Shown: in pieces, positions 1-8,404 of the stretch
How the letters are laid out: the number at the start of each line of letters is the position of its first letter
Position numbering within the stretch: the stretch's first letter is position 1
Assembly: GCF_013408305.1 (NCBI RefSeq)
Contig: NZ_JACBZS010000001.1
Coordinates: 2,604,001-2,668,000, forward strand
Reading direction: 5' to 3'
DNA length: 64,000 bases
DNA from: Naumannella cuiyingiana
GTDB taxonomy: Bacteria > Actinomycetota > Actinomycetes > Propionibacteriales > Propionibacteriaceae
Notes under the pieces: model-generated
What the model saw: the letters and a program-made list of their open reading frames with translations, nothing else
The model's database searches: none
Told to the model about the DNA's origin: nothing
Position numbers and translations under genes: made by a program

Positions 1-1
1 G

Positions 2-691
2 GGATCGGGCAAGTCGACCCTGCTGCGACTGCTGGCCGCGCTGGACCGACCGAGCGCCGGCCGGGTGATCATCGACGGTACGCCCGTCTCCGGCCTGCCC
101 GAGCGCCGGCTCGGGTTCCTGCGCCGGCGGCTGCAACTCGTCTTCCAGGATCCGGCGGGCTCGCTGGACCCGCGGATGCGGATCGCCGACATCGTGGCCG
201 AGCCGCTGATCGGCGCGACCCCCGCGCAACGACGCGCCCGCGTCGGCGAGCTGCTGGAACAGGTCGGCCTGCCGGCCGAGGCCGCCCGCCGCTTCCCACA
301 CCAGTTCTCCGGCGGGCAGCGGCAGCGGATCTCGATCGCCCGCGCGCTCGCCCCGCGACCGGACATCCTGCTGGCCGACGAGCCGGTCAGCGCGCTCGAC
401 GTCTCGGTGCGCGGGCAGGTGCTCGACCTGATCTCCGGGCTCGTCGACGACCTGGGGCTGACGCTCGTGCTGGTCTCGCACGATCTGTCGGTGGTCCGGC
501 ACGTCTGCGACCGGATGGCGGTGATGCGCGCGGGCGAGATCGTCGAGATCGGCCCGGTGGAACGCATCTGGGCCGATCCCGCGGCCGCCTACACCCGCCA
601 GTTGATCACCGCGGTGCCCGATCTCGATCGCGCACTGGCGGGTGCCGGCACCGCCGACCTGCTTGCCGGCACGGACGGAGAGGAACCATGA
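2..691 (+). CDS. peptide/nickel-type ABC transporter ATP-binding protein, 5' truncated
   Basis: This ATPase powers an ABC importer of the oligopeptide/dipeptide (OppD/OppF, DppD/DppF) family at the inner face of the membrane. The window opens inside its Walker A loop (GSGKST). Further on are the Q-loop (QLVFQDP), the signature FSGGQRQR, the Walker B stretch ILLADEPVSALD and the switch histidine in LVSHDLS. The tail (AAYTRQLITAVP) matches the C-terminal region typical of peptide transporter ATPases. About 229 residues are visible and the N-terminus is outside the window. Its stop overlaps the next start by 4 nt (ATGA), so it is translationally coupled to the aldehyde dehydrogenase. The substrate cannot be read from the sequence. 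Confidence 0.9.
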   Translation, partial: GSGKSTLLRLLAALDRPSAGRVIIDGTPVSGLPERRLGFLRRRLQLVFQDPAGSLDPRMRIADIVAEPLIGATPAQRRARVGELLEQVGLPAEAARRFPHQFSGGQRQRISIARALAPRPDILLADEPVSALDVSVRGQVLDLISGLVDDLGLTLVLVSHDLSVVRHVCDRMAVMRAGEIVEIGPVERIWADPAAAYTRQLITAVPDLDRALAGAGTADLLAGTDGEEP

Positions 692-2148
692 TCGAACAGC
701 GCTGGCCCGACGGGCTTCCGATCGGCGAGGACTGGCAGCGCGTACCGGGTTCTGAAGAGGTGATCTTCCCGCACGACGGATCGGTGATCGGCACTGCGCC
801 GGTGGGCGACCAGGCGGTCGCCGCGCGGGCCGTCGACCATGCCGCAGCCCTGGCCGACGTGGTCGGAGCCCTGCCGTCGCGGATCCGCCGCGGCGCGCTG
901 CAGCGCGCGCTGGCCGAGCTGCGCGGGCAGCGCGCCGAGCTGGAGCAACTGCTGGTCGCCGAGACCGGCAAGCCGCTGATCGACTGCCGGGTGGAGGTCG
1001 ACCGAGCCCTGCTCACCCTGGAGCTGTCCGCCGAGGAGGTGGCCCGGCTGCACGGCGAGACCGTGCCGCTGGATCTGCTGCCGAGCGGCGACGGTCTGAT
1101 CGGCTTCTGGCAGCGCCGCCCGATCGGCGTCGTGGTGGGCATCGCCGGCTTCAACTATCCCTTCCTGCTGGCGATGCACAAGATCGCGCCGGCGCTCGCC
1201 GCGGGCTGTCCGGTGATCGTCAAGCCCGCGCCGCAGACGCCGCTCGCCACGCTGTGGCTGGTCGACGTGCTGCGCCGGGCGCTGGTCGCCGAGGGCGCGC
1301 CGGCCGGCGCCGTGCAGTTGGTCACCGGCGATGCGGCGGTGGGTCGCGCGCTGACGACGGACCCGCGGGTGGGCGCGGTCTCGTTCACCGGCTCGGCCGC
1401 GGTGGGGCACGCGATCGCCCGCGACGCCGCGCCGACCAAGGTGTTGTTGGAGCTGGGATCCAATGCGGCGCTGGTGGTCGCCGCCGATGCCGACCTGGCC
1501 GCGGCGGCCGATGCGGTGATCCGCGGCGGCTACTACGCCTCGGGTCAGGCGTGTATCAGCGTGCAGCGGGTGATCGTGGTCGAGGAGGTACGCGAGGCCT
1601 TCCTCGCCGAACTGGCCCCGCGGCTGGCGGAGGTGGTCGTCGGCGATCCGCGGGACCCGAAGACCCGGGTCGCCGCGCTGATCGACGAGCGGTCCACCCG
1701 GCGGGTGCGGGACTGGCTGGCCGCGGCGCAGGCCGCGGGCGGCGAGATCATCGCCGGCGGCCGACTGGTCGGTGGCGCCATCGAGCCGACGGTGCTGGTG
1801 GACCCGCCGGTGGTCACCGAGGCCTGGGCCGAGGAGATCTTCGGGCCGGTCGTCGCCGTCCGCTCGGTGCCCGACCTGGCCGCCGCGATCGACCTGGTCA
1901 ACGACTCGCGCTACGGGCTGCACGTCGCGATCTTCACCGCCAGCCTGGCCGCCGCCTTCGCCGCTGTGGAACGGATCGAGGCGGGCGGCGTGGTCGTCAA
2001 CGAGGTGCCGGGATTTCGCTCCGACGTGATGCCCTACGGCGGCGTGAAGGACTCCGGCGCCGGCCGCGAGGGGCCGCGGTTCGCGATCGAGGAACTCACC
2101 GTGACCCGGATGGCGATCATCCGGCCGGACACCCGCGCCGGGGCCTGA
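688..2148 (+). CDS. NAD(P)-dependent aldehyde dehydrogenase
   Basis: A 486-residue member of the aldehyde dehydrogenase superfamily, the usual length, oxidising an aldehyde to the carboxylate with NAD(P). Seen in the sequence: the catalytic-loop Asn156 (GFNYPF), the cofactor-binding FTGSAAVG, the general-base Glu255 (LELGSN) and the nucleophile Cys289 (ASGQACIS). It starts within the last codons of the transporter ATPase, and a short-chain dehydrogenase follows 31 nt later. This looks like a three-gene uptake-and-oxidation operon for an alcohol or aldehyde derivative. Family members with this look include lactaldehyde and phosphonoacetaldehyde dehydrogenases. The substrate is not assigned here. 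Confidence 0.92.
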   Translation: MIEQRWPDGLPIGEDWQRVPGSEEVIFPHDGSVIGTAPVGDQAVAARAVDHAAALADVVGALPSRIRRGALQRALAELRGQRAELEQLLVAETGKPLIDCRVEVDRALLTLELSAEEVARLHGETVPLDLLPSGDGLIGFWQRRPIGVVVGIAGFNYPFLLAMHKIAPALAAGCPVIVKPAPQTPLATLWLVDVLRRALVAEGAPAGAVQLVTGDAAVGRALTTDPRVGAVSFTGSAAVGHAIARDAAPTKVLLELGSNAALVVAADADLAAAADAVIRGGYYASGQACISVQRVIVVEEVREAFLAELAPRLAEVVVGDPRDPKTRVAALIDERSTRRVRDWLAAAQAAGGEIIAGGRLVGGAIEPTVLVDPPVVTEAWAEEIFGPVVAVRSVPDLAAAIDLVNDSRYGLHVAIFTASLAAAFAAVERIEAGGVVVNEVPGFRSDVMPYGGVKDSGAGREGPRFAIEELTVTRMAIIRPDTRAGA

Positions 2149-2179
2149 CAAGGCGGGGCCTGACCAGACGGAGATGATC

Positions 2180-2947
2180 ATGGACTATGCGAACCTGTTC
2201 CGGCTCGATGGCCGGCGCGCGCTGGTGGTGGGTGCGGCGGGCGGGATCGGCGCCGAGTGCGCCGCGGGCCTGGCCGCCCAGGGTGCGGCGGTGATCTGTG
2301 CCGACCGCGACGAGGCGGCGCTGGCGACGACGGTACGCCGTCTCGGCGAGCCCGCGACGGCGTACCCGCTCGACGTGCTGGACCCGGCAGCCGTCGCGCG
2401 GGCGGCCGCCGAGCTGACCGTCGACGTCCTCGTCTTCACCCCGGCGACCAATGTCCGCAAGCGGATCGCCGACTACACCGCCGACGACTTCGAGCGCGTC
2501 GTGTCGCTGAATCTGCGCGCGTCGTTCGCGCTGGTGCGCGAGTTCGGCGGCGCGATGGCGGCGCGCGGCGGGGGCAGCATCATCGGCTTCTCCTCCATCC
2601 GGGCGGTGACCACCGAACCGGGCCAGGGCGTGTATGCGGCGACCAAGGCCGGGCTGGTGCAATTGCTGCGGACGGCGGCGGCCGAGTACGGGCCCGCCGG
2701 GGTGCGGGTGAACGCCGTCGCACCGGGCGTCGTGGAGACCCCACTCACCCGCCAGATCCGCGACGACGCCGACTGGGGCCGCGCGTACGCCGAGAAGTCC
2801 GCGCTCGGGCGCTGGGCCCGGCCCGACGAACTGGTCGGTGCGGTCGTCTTTCTCGCCGGCGACGCCGCGTCCTTCGTCACCGGCAGCCAGCTCTTCGTCG
2901 ACGGCGGGTGGACCGCCATCGACGGGCGCTTCGAGCCGCCCGCCTGA
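2180..2947 (+). CDS. SDR family NAD(P)-dependent oxidoreductase
   Basis: A classical short-chain dehydrogenase of 255 residues. The Rossmann glycine motif GAAGGIGA lies near the N-terminus, the active site has Tyr152 and Lys156 (YAATKAG) with an upstream serine (GFSSIRA), and the C-terminus has the usual GSQLFVDGG. An ATG also exists at 2174, but a GGAG at 2170-2173 touches it and sits 6 nt before the ATG at 2180, so 2180 is preferred. It is the last gene of the operon with the ABC ATPase and aldehyde dehydrogenase. It probably oxidises a hydroxyl group in the same pathway. Confidence 0.9.
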   Translation: MDYANLFRLDGRRALVVGAAGGIGAECAAGLAAQGAAVICADRDEAALATTVRRLGEPATAYPLDVLDPAAVARAAAELTVDVLVFTPATNVRKRIADYTADDFERVVSLNLRASFALVREFGGAMAARGGGSIIGFSSIRAVTTEPGQGVYAATKAGLVQLLRTAAAEYGPAGVRVNAVAPGVVETPLTRQIRDDADWGRAYAEKSALGRWARPDELVGAVVFLAGDAASFVTGSQLFVDGGWTAIDGRFEPPA

Positions 2948-2993
2948 TGGCCCGACCCGGCTGCCGGTAACCCGGGCGTAACGCGCCTGCCCC

Positions 2994-2999
2994 TAGGCT
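2994..2999 (+). promoter_or_regulatory. -10 box TAGGCT for the carboxylate-amine ligase fusion gene
   Basis: TAGGCT is followed by 6 nt and then the ATG at 3006. There is no purine-rich ribosome-binding site in the gap. This fits transcription starting at the start codon (a leaderless mRNA). Confidence 0.6.
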
Positions 3000-3005
3000 G
3001 GCGCA

Positions 3006-5651
3006 ATGGTTGGGGAAATGGGCGGCGGGCACACGGGGGGTGGGCAAACGGGTGCGGGCGCGCGGAAGTTGGGGGTGGAGGAGGAGTTCCACCTGATCGA
3101 TCTCGAGACGAGGCGGTTGACGTCGCGCGCCGGCGATCTGTTGGAGGCGCTGCCGGAGGACATCTATGTCGCCGAGATGCAGCGCTTCGTGATCGAATCG
3201 AATTCGGCGGTCTTCACCGACCTGGCCGAGTTGCGGGAGAACCTGCTGCACAACCGACGGCTGCTGACGAGTACCGCCGAACGCTTCGGCGTCGGGATCG
3301 CCGCCGCCGGCACGATGCCGCTGTCGATGCCCACCGATCTGCAGGTCACCGAGTCGCCGCGCTACCGGCGGATGCTCGCCGACTATCAACTGCTGGCGCG
3401 GGAGCAGTTGATCTGCGGCACCCAGGTGCACGTCGACGTCGCCGATCGCGACGAGGCCGTCCGGGTGGCGGTCCGGCTGGTGCCGTGGCTGCCGCTGCTG
3501 CTCGCGCTGAGTTGCTCCTCTCCCTTCTGGTCCGACGGCACCGACACCGGGTACGCCAGCGCGCGCACCCTGATCTGGCAGCGCTGGCCGACAACCGGGC
3601 CGGCGGCGCCCGTCGGCTCCGCCGCCGAGTACGACGAGTTGATCACCGAGCTGGTGGCGAGCGGCGTGATCACCGATCCCGGGATGGTCTATTTCGACGT
3701 CCGCCCGTCCTCGCACCTGGACACCCTGGAGCTGCGGATCTGCGACTCCTGCCCCTCGGTCGACACCATCGCGGCGATTGCCGGACTGTTCCGGGCGCTC
3801 GTGGATCGCGAGGTGGGTCGGATGGAGCGGGGCGAGCCGCCGACGCAGATGAGCGCGCCGATGGCGCGGGCCGCGCTCTGGCAGGCGGCACGCTCGGGCA
3901 TGGAGGGCGAGCTGATCGACCCGGAGTCGCACCGGCCGCGACGCGCGACCGACGCGATCGAGGAGTTGACCGCGGGCCTGCGCCCGCAGCTCGAGGCCGC
4001 CGGGGACTGGGACACGGTGACCGATCTGGTGACCCGCGCGCTGCACATCGGCTCGTCCAGCTCGCGGCAGCGCCGCGTGCTGCGCCGGCGCGGGCTGCTC
4101 ACCGATGTCGTCGACCTGGTGGTGGCCGAGACCGCCGGCCAGCCGTCCGCTGCTCCGCTGCCGAGCGCCGGGTCGAGCCTGCTGCACGGCTACCAGCGGC
4201 TGGATCGCGAGGAGCTGCCCGAGGCGGGTCCGCCGGTGCACGACGAGGCCGTCGACGCAGGGGGGCGGCCGCGGCCGGCGTACCGGGAGATCCTGGCCGC
4301 CGTGGACCGGATCGGCCCGGTGACGCTGCGGCGCACGCAGTACGCGGTCGAACGCGAGCTCGGCCGCGGTGGCGTCACCTTCCGGGTGTCGGGCCAGGAC
4401 CGGCCGCATGTCTTCCCGCTGGACCTGGTGCCACGGCTGATCGAGGCCGACACCTGGGCGCGGCTCGGCGACGGTCTCGGCCAGCGAGCCCGCGCGCTGA
4501 ACGCCTTCCTGCGCGACATCTACGCGGGCCAGGAGATCATCGGTGATCAACTGATCCCGCCGGAGCTGTTGGACCGGGCGCCCGGATTCCGGTCGGTCGG
4601 CCGGATGCCGTCGTGGCAGCCGGTGCGCAACCACATCAGCGGGTTCGACCTGGTCAGCACCGGGCCGGGGGAATTCATGGTGCTGGAGGACAATCTGCGC
4701 GTCCCATCCGGCATCGGGTACGCCCTGGCCAGCCGCGAGATGATGGGCGGGCTCGGGGCCGACATCCCGATGCCGGCCGGCGTCAGGCCTGTGGACGGCG
4801 TACCGGCGATGATCTTGGAAACGCTGGTCGCCGCCGCACCGCCGGCCGCGGGTGACGAGCCGCGGATCGCGATGCTCAGCTCCGGGTCGGCCGACTCCGC
4901 CTGGTTCGAGCACACCATGATCGCCGAACGGGCCGGGATCTCGTTGCTGGACACCGATGACCTGGTGGCGCGCGACGGTGTGCTGTATGCGCTGCGGCGC
5001 GGCCGCGAGGAGCGGATCGACGTGCTCTACGTGCGGATGGAGGAGGACATGTTGCTGTCCTCCCACGATGCCGAGGGCAACCGACTGCGCTCGGGCATCA
5101 CGCGGGCGCTCGGCCGCGGGAACCTGGCCCTGGTCAATGCGCTCGGCAACGGGGTGGCCGACGACAAGGCAGTCTATGCCTTCGTGCCCGAGATGATCCG
5201 CTACTACCTGGGTGAGGAGCCGATCATCCCGCAGGTGCCGACCTGGCTGTGCGCCGAGCGCGATCAGCGTGACTTCGTGGTGGCGAACCTTGATCAACTC
5301 GTGGTCAAGCCGATCGACGGCTACGGGGGCGCCGGGATCACCATCGGTCCGGCGGCGACTGAGGCGGAGCTGGAGGAGCGGCGCCGCGAGCTGGAATCCA
5401 ATCCGGAGCGGTTCATCGCCCAGGAGGTGCTGCGGCTGTCGACGCACCCGACCTTCGACGGCAGCGGGCTGTTCCCGCACCACATGGATCTGCGGGCATT
5501 CGTGCACCTGCGCGCCGACGGGGAGGCCATCGACAGCCATCTGGTGCCGGCCGCGCTGACCCGGGTCGCGCCCGCCGGCAGCCTGATCGTCAACTCCTCC
5601 CGCGGGGGCGGCGGGAAGGACACCTGGGTGCTGGGCGGCGACCCGGCCTGA
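3006..5651 (+). CDS. fused carboxylate-amine ligase (GCS2/YbdK type) and circularly permuted ATP-grasp protein
   Basis: An 881-residue two-enzyme fusion. Residues about 21-375 resemble the glutamate-cysteine ligase 2 (YbdK/EgtA-like) fold, with the opening motif LGVEEEF (residues 22-28) and SHLDTLELR. Residues about 440-860 match the circularly permuted type 2 ATP-grasp family (DUF404/DUF407), with VLEDNLRVPSG, VNALGNGVADDKA, VKPIDGYGGAG and HHMDLRAF. Both halves belong to families that use ATP to join a carboxylate to an amine, so an amide-forming reaction on a small metabolite is likely. The product is unknown. The start is the ATG at 3006, supported by TAGGCT 7 nt upstream. It converges on the next gene with 5 nt between stops. 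Confidence 0.88.
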   Translation: MVGEMGGGHTGGGQTGAGARKLGVEEEFHLIDLETRRLTSRAGDLLEALPEDIYVAEMQRFVIESNSAVFTDLAELRENLLHNRRLLTSTAERFGVGIAAAGTMPLSMPTDLQVTESPRYRRMLADYQLLAREQLICGTQVHVDVADRDEAVRVAVRLVPWLPLLLALSCSSPFWSDGTDTGYASARTLIWQRWPTTGPAAPVGSAAEYDELITELVASGVITDPGMVYFDVRPSSHLDTLELRICDSCPSVDTIAAIAGLFRALVDREVGRMERGEPPTQMSAPMARAALWQAARSGMEGELIDPESHRPRRATDAIEELTAGLRPQLEAAGDWDTVTDLVTRALHIGSSSSRQRRVLRRRGLLTDVVDLVVAETAGQPSAAPLPSAGSSLLHGYQRLDREELPEAGPPVHDEAVDAGGRPRPAYREILAAVDRIGPVTLRRTQYAVERELGRGGVTFRVSGQDRPHVFPLDLVPRLIEADTWARLGDGLGQRARALNAFLRDIYAGQEIIGDQLIPPELLDRAPGFRSVGRMPSWQPVRNHISGFDLVSTGPGEFMVLEDNLRVPSGIGYALASREMMGGLGADIPMPAGVRPVDGVPAMILETLVAAAPPAAGDEPRIAMLSSGSADSAWFEHTMIAERAGISLLDTDDLVARDGVLYALRRGREERIDVLYVRMEEDMLLSSHDAEGNRLRSGITRALGRGNLALVNALGNGVADDKAVYAFVPEMIRYYLGEEPIIPQVPTWLCAERDQRDFVVANLDQLVVKPIDGYGGAGITIGPAATEAELEERRRELESNPERFIAQEVLRLSTHPTFDGSGLFPHHMDLRAFVHLRADGEAIDSHLVPAALTRVAPAGSLIVNSSRGGGGKDTWVLGGDPA

Positions 5652-5662
5652 GCGGCTCAGGC
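5646..5662. terminator. palindrome containing both stop codons of a convergent gene pair
   Basis: Perfect 7-bp arms GCCTGAG and CTCAGGC flank a 3-nt loop. The TGA of the plus gene (5649-5651) and the TGA of the minus gene (5657-5659) both lie in the stem. It could form a hairpin in either transcript. There is no T-tract. Confidence 0.5.
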
Positions 5663-6781
5663 GTCTCGGCGGTGATCATCGGGCCGTAGGTAGCTCTCGC
5701 GTACCTCCAGGCCGCGGCGTACCTCATCGAGCGCGGGGTCGACGAAGGTGGCACGGTACTGCTTGTCGCTGCCGGCGATCGCTGCGAAGTTCAGCCCGGA
5801 GAACGCGGCGATCATCATCGAGACCTGGACGAGTTGCCGGTTGATCGGCAGCAGCCCGGAGAGTCCGTCCAGCCGGTCGGGCGGGCGGCCCATCCATTGC
5901 GCCGCCGTCGCATCGGTGATCGTCAGCACCCCGAACGCGACGAAGAACACGAATACCAACACCCCGAACCAGGTGAGCTGGATCAGCGTGACCAGCACGG
6001 CGACCAGCAGCAGGTTGAGCCGCTCGCGCGGGCGCAGCCGGCTGGTGCGGTGCCGCTGCCGTTGATCACGCAGCAGTTCGCCGACCTCGTCGCTCGCGTT
6101 GACCGCGGTCAGGACGACGGCCAGGCCGAGGAAGACCGCGACCGCGGCCCAGGTGCGACCGAAGCTGAGGGTGGCGACGATCTGCCAGATCTCGGCGTTG
6201 TAGAAGAAGAACAGCACCGCCACCATCAGCACCGGGAGCACGCGGGAGATCATCGGCCCGAGCGTCCAGAGCTCGTGTACCGCGCGATGACCCGCCCAGG
6301 TCAGCATCGTGCCGACTCCCCAGTAGGCCAGCAGCAGTACGCCGGCCGCGGCCAGCACGCGCAGCGGGAGATAGGGAAGGACCGGAAGCCCGATGATCAG
6401 CGGGCCGGCGAGCAGCACTCCGATTGCGACGAGGCCGAGCACCACGCGCGCCCGCCGGGGCAGCCGCCGCTCGACGAATGTGGTGAGCCAGGCGACGAAG
6501 GGCGAGGCCAGCAGCAGCCCGAGCGCGGCGAGCATCAGGCCGACCAGGGCCAGATCCTCAGGAGTCGTCCCCGGTTCCCAGGTCTCCGGGTCGGGCAGTT
6601 CGTCGCCGATCCGCTCGCCGAGATCGAGCCCGGTCAGCAGCGTGGCCAGACCGAGCATGACCGGCGCGGTGCGCTCGATCAGCGCCCGCCCGCGAATCGC
6701 CGGGGAGAGCACCAGCGGCAGGCCGCGAGAGCGCAGTTCGTCCTCCAGCCGGCGGCGCTCGGCGCGGGGTGGTACGGGCAC
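5657..6781 (-). CDS. polytopic membrane protein of unknown function
   Basis: A 374-residue protein that I do not assign to a named family. It starts with a basic N-terminus, then alternates hydrophobic segments (about residues 85-105, 118-160, 180-200 and 205-225, then a long apolar stretch near 260-285) with basic loops such as RRLPRRAR and QRQRHRTSRLRPRER. This suggests six to eight membrane spans and a cytosolic positive loop. The last 80 residues are soluble and acidic-to-basic. The GTG at 6781 is used because no better start lies downstream before the first hydrophobic segment. It stands alone, convergent with the ligase fusion. Confidence 0.7.
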   Translation of the reverse strand: MPVPPRAERRRLEDELRSRGLPLVLSPAIRGRALIERTAPVMLGLATLLTGLDLGERIGDELPDPETWEPGTTPEDLALVGLMLAALGLLLASPFVAWLTTFVERRLPRRARVVLGLVAIGVLLAGPLIIGLPVLPYLPLRVLAAAGVLLLAYWGVGTMLTWAGHRAVHELWTLGPMISRVLPVLMVAVLFFFYNAEIWQIVATLSFGRTWAAVAVFLGLAVVLTAVNASDEVGELLRDQRQRHRTSRLRPRERLNLLLVAVLVTLIQLTWFGVLVFVFFVAFGVLTITDATAAQWMGRPPDRLDGLSGLLPINRQLVQVSMMIAAFSGLNFAAIAGSDKQYRATFVDPALDEVRRGLEVRESYLRPDDHRRDA

Positions 6782-6951
6782 GTGGCTACCTTGGCACAGT
6801 CTGATGATGCGATGGGGCAGGCCACGACGACCGGGGCCGGTCGCCGCTCAGCGATCGCCGCGCGCGGCCTCGACCGTCGCCGCCCGCCGCAGGATCCGAG
6901 CCGGCGCGTACCGGACGGCGGTGAGCGCGCCGTCCGGTCGACCGCACCTGC

Positions 6952-7974
6952 TCAGCGCCAGCCGAGGGCCGGGGCGACCTCGGTCAGTACGCCCTCGATC
7001 ACGTGCGCGTTGTAGTCCACTCCGAGCTGGTTCGGCACGGTGATCAACAACGTGTCCGCCTCGGCGATGGCCTCGTCCTCGGCCAGTTCGGTGATCAACT
7101 TGTCCGGCTCGGCGGCGTAGCTGCGCCCGAAGACTGCGCGCAGGTTCGGCTCGATCTGGCCGACCTGGTCACGCGAATTGCGCTCCACGCCGAAGTAGGC
7201 CCGATCGGTGTCGTTGATCAACGGGATGATCGACCGGCTCACCGACACCCGCGGCTCACGATCATGTCCGGCCTCTGCCCACGCCTCGCGGAAGGCCCGG
7301 ATCTGCTTGGCCTGCTGGACATGGAACGGCTCGCCGGTCTCGTCGGCCTTCAGGGTGGACGACATCAGGTTCATGCCCTGCTCGGCCGTCCAACGCGCCG
7401 TCGCGTCCGAGACCGCGCCCCACCAGATGCGGTCGCGCAGCGTGGGGGAGTGCGGCTCCAGGCGTAGCGCGCCGGGCGGATTCGGGAACATCGGGCGCGG
7501 GTTCGGCTGGGCGAAGCCCTCGCCGTCGAGCAGCTTGAGGAAGACCTCGGTGTGGGACCGCGCCATGTCGGCGTCCGTCTTTCCCTCGCCGGGCTCGTAG
7601 CCGAAGTAGCGCCAGCCGTCGATCACCTGCTCCGGCGATCCCCGGCTGATGCCGAGCTGCAGTCGCTCCCCGGCGAGCAGATCGGCCGCGCCGGCGTCCT
7701 CGACCATGTAGAGCGGGTTCTCGTACCGCATGTCGATCACGCCCGTGCCGATCTCGATCCGCGAGGTGCGGGCGCCGATGGCGGCGAGCAGGGGGAACGG
7801 CGAGGCGAGCTGGCGCGCGAAATGGTGCACCCGGAAGTACGCGCCGTCGGCGCCGAGCTCCTCGGCGGCCACGGCCAGGTCGACCGACTGCAGCAGCGCG
7901 TCGGCCGCGGTCCGCGTCTCCGACTGCGGCGACGGCGTCCAGTGCCCGAACGACAGGAATCCGATCTTCTTCAT
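6952..7974 (-). CDS. LLM class flavin-dependent oxidoreductase
   Basis: A luciferase-like monooxygenase of 340 residues, an F420- or FMN-dependent TIM-barrel enzyme. The opening MKKIGFLSFG, the segment GADGAYFRVHHFARQ and LQLGISRGSPEQ are typical. The frame is open further upstream, but only the ATG at 7974 gives the expected family N-terminus, because the residues before it are encoded by the intergenic repeat region. A 12-bp palindrome (7980-7991) lies directly in front of the start and may be an operator. The substrate is unknown. Homologues include alkane, nitrilotriacetate and phthiodiolone-type oxidoreductases. Confidence 0.88.
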   Translation of the reverse strand: MKKIGFLSFGHWTPSPQSETRTAADALLQSVDLAVAAEELGADGAYFRVHHFARQLASPFPLLAAIGARTSRIEIGTGVIDMRYENPLYMVEDAGAADLLAGERLQLGISRGSPEQVIDGWRYFGYEPGEGKTDADMARSHTEVFLKLLDGEGFAQPNPRPMFPNPPGALRLEPHSPTLRDRIWWGAVSDATARWTAEQGMNLMSSTLKADETGEPFHVQQAKQIRAFREAWAEAGHDREPRVSVSRSIIPLINDTDRAYFGVERNSRDQVGQIEPNLRAVFGRSYAAEPDKLITELAEDEAIAEADTLLITVPNQLGVDYNAHVIEGVLTEVAPALGWR

Positions 7975-7979
7975 GACGG

Positions 7980-7991
7980 TTGAACGTTCAA
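7980..7991. promoter_or_regulatory. palindromic operator candidate TTGAACGTTCAA
   Basis: A perfect 12-bp palindrome 5 nt upstream of the flavin oxidoreductase ATG. It is AT-richer than its surroundings and placed where a repressor would block the promoter or start. The binding protein is unknown. Confidence 0.5.
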
Positions 7992-8021
7992 GTCTGGCGA
8001 TTGTATTCCGCCGAGGCTTCG

Positions 8022-8198
8022 CGGGGTGAACTCGCAGCCGCGAGCTGAACCGGCAGGTGCGGGCCGAGTATCGCTCGCGGGTGCCGTTTCGGTTCGCGGA
8101 TGGGGGATGTGGCTGCTGTCCGCGGGCTGAACCGGCAGGCACGGGCTCACTCGGCAGGCACGGGCCGAACTGGCAGTCGCGGGCTGAACCGGCAGGTG
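8022..8198. repeat. six 19-bp iterated units in two blocks
   Basis: Units at 8022-8040 and 8041-8059 are tandem, and those at 8123-8141, 8142-8160, 8161-8179 and 8180-8198 form a second tandem block. An approximate consensus is CGGGCTGAACCGGCAGGCG, with variation mainly at positions 5-6, 9-11 and 17-19. The stretch lies in the non-coding gap between the flavin oxidoreductase start and the end of selB. No open frame here has a plausible start and codon pattern. Confidence 0.75.
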
Positions 8199-8245
8199 CG
8201 GGCCGAGTATCGCTCGCGGGTGCCGTTTCGGTTCGCGGATGGGGG
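8044..8245. repeat. 63-bp perfect direct repeat (8044-8106 and 8183-8245)
   Basis: Two identical 63-bp copies are separated by 76 bp and offset by 139 bp. Each begins inside a 19-bp unit and continues into a unique tail ending TTCGGTTCGCGGATGGGGG. The gap between the copies holds three of the 19-bp units. The arrangement looks like a segmental duplication driven by the short units. Confidence 0.8.
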
Positions 8246-8339
8246 CTTCCGCACCGTTCTGACTCTCGCGATTGCCGGAGGTCGGCCGGATGCCGTCGTG
8301 GCGGGGCCCACGGGCGACAGGCAGCCGCCGAGCGTCACA

Positions 8340-8378
8340 CCGGTGCGGCATTGGCGCCGGTCCGACCAGCCGCACCGG
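8340..8378 (-). terminator. hairpin downstream of selB
   Basis: Perfect 10-bp arms CCGGTGCGGC (8340-8349) and GCCGCACCGG (8369-8378) enclose a 19-nt loop. The hairpin begins about 27 nt after the selB stop on the minus strand. There is no U-run, as is common for terminators in GC-rich actinobacteria. Confidence 0.5.
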
Positions 8379-8404
8379 GCCCCCACCCAAGCCGCGTGCC
8401 GAAC

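Noticed and set aside
2877-5540. An 887-codon minus-strand frame opposite the ligase fusion
   Set aside because: Low-complexity Arg/Pro/His-rich translation without domains, the usual mirror of a GC-rich gene; the plus strand encodes two recognisable enzyme families.
7975-8142. An upstream start for the flavin oxidoreductase
   Set aside because: The extra residues are encoded by the 19-bp repeats and the palindrome; family proteins begin at MKKIGFLSFG.
8022-8245. The repeat cluster as a CRISPR array
   Set aside because: Units are contiguous 19-mers without unique spacers, the larger repeat is only duplicated, and no cas gene is present.
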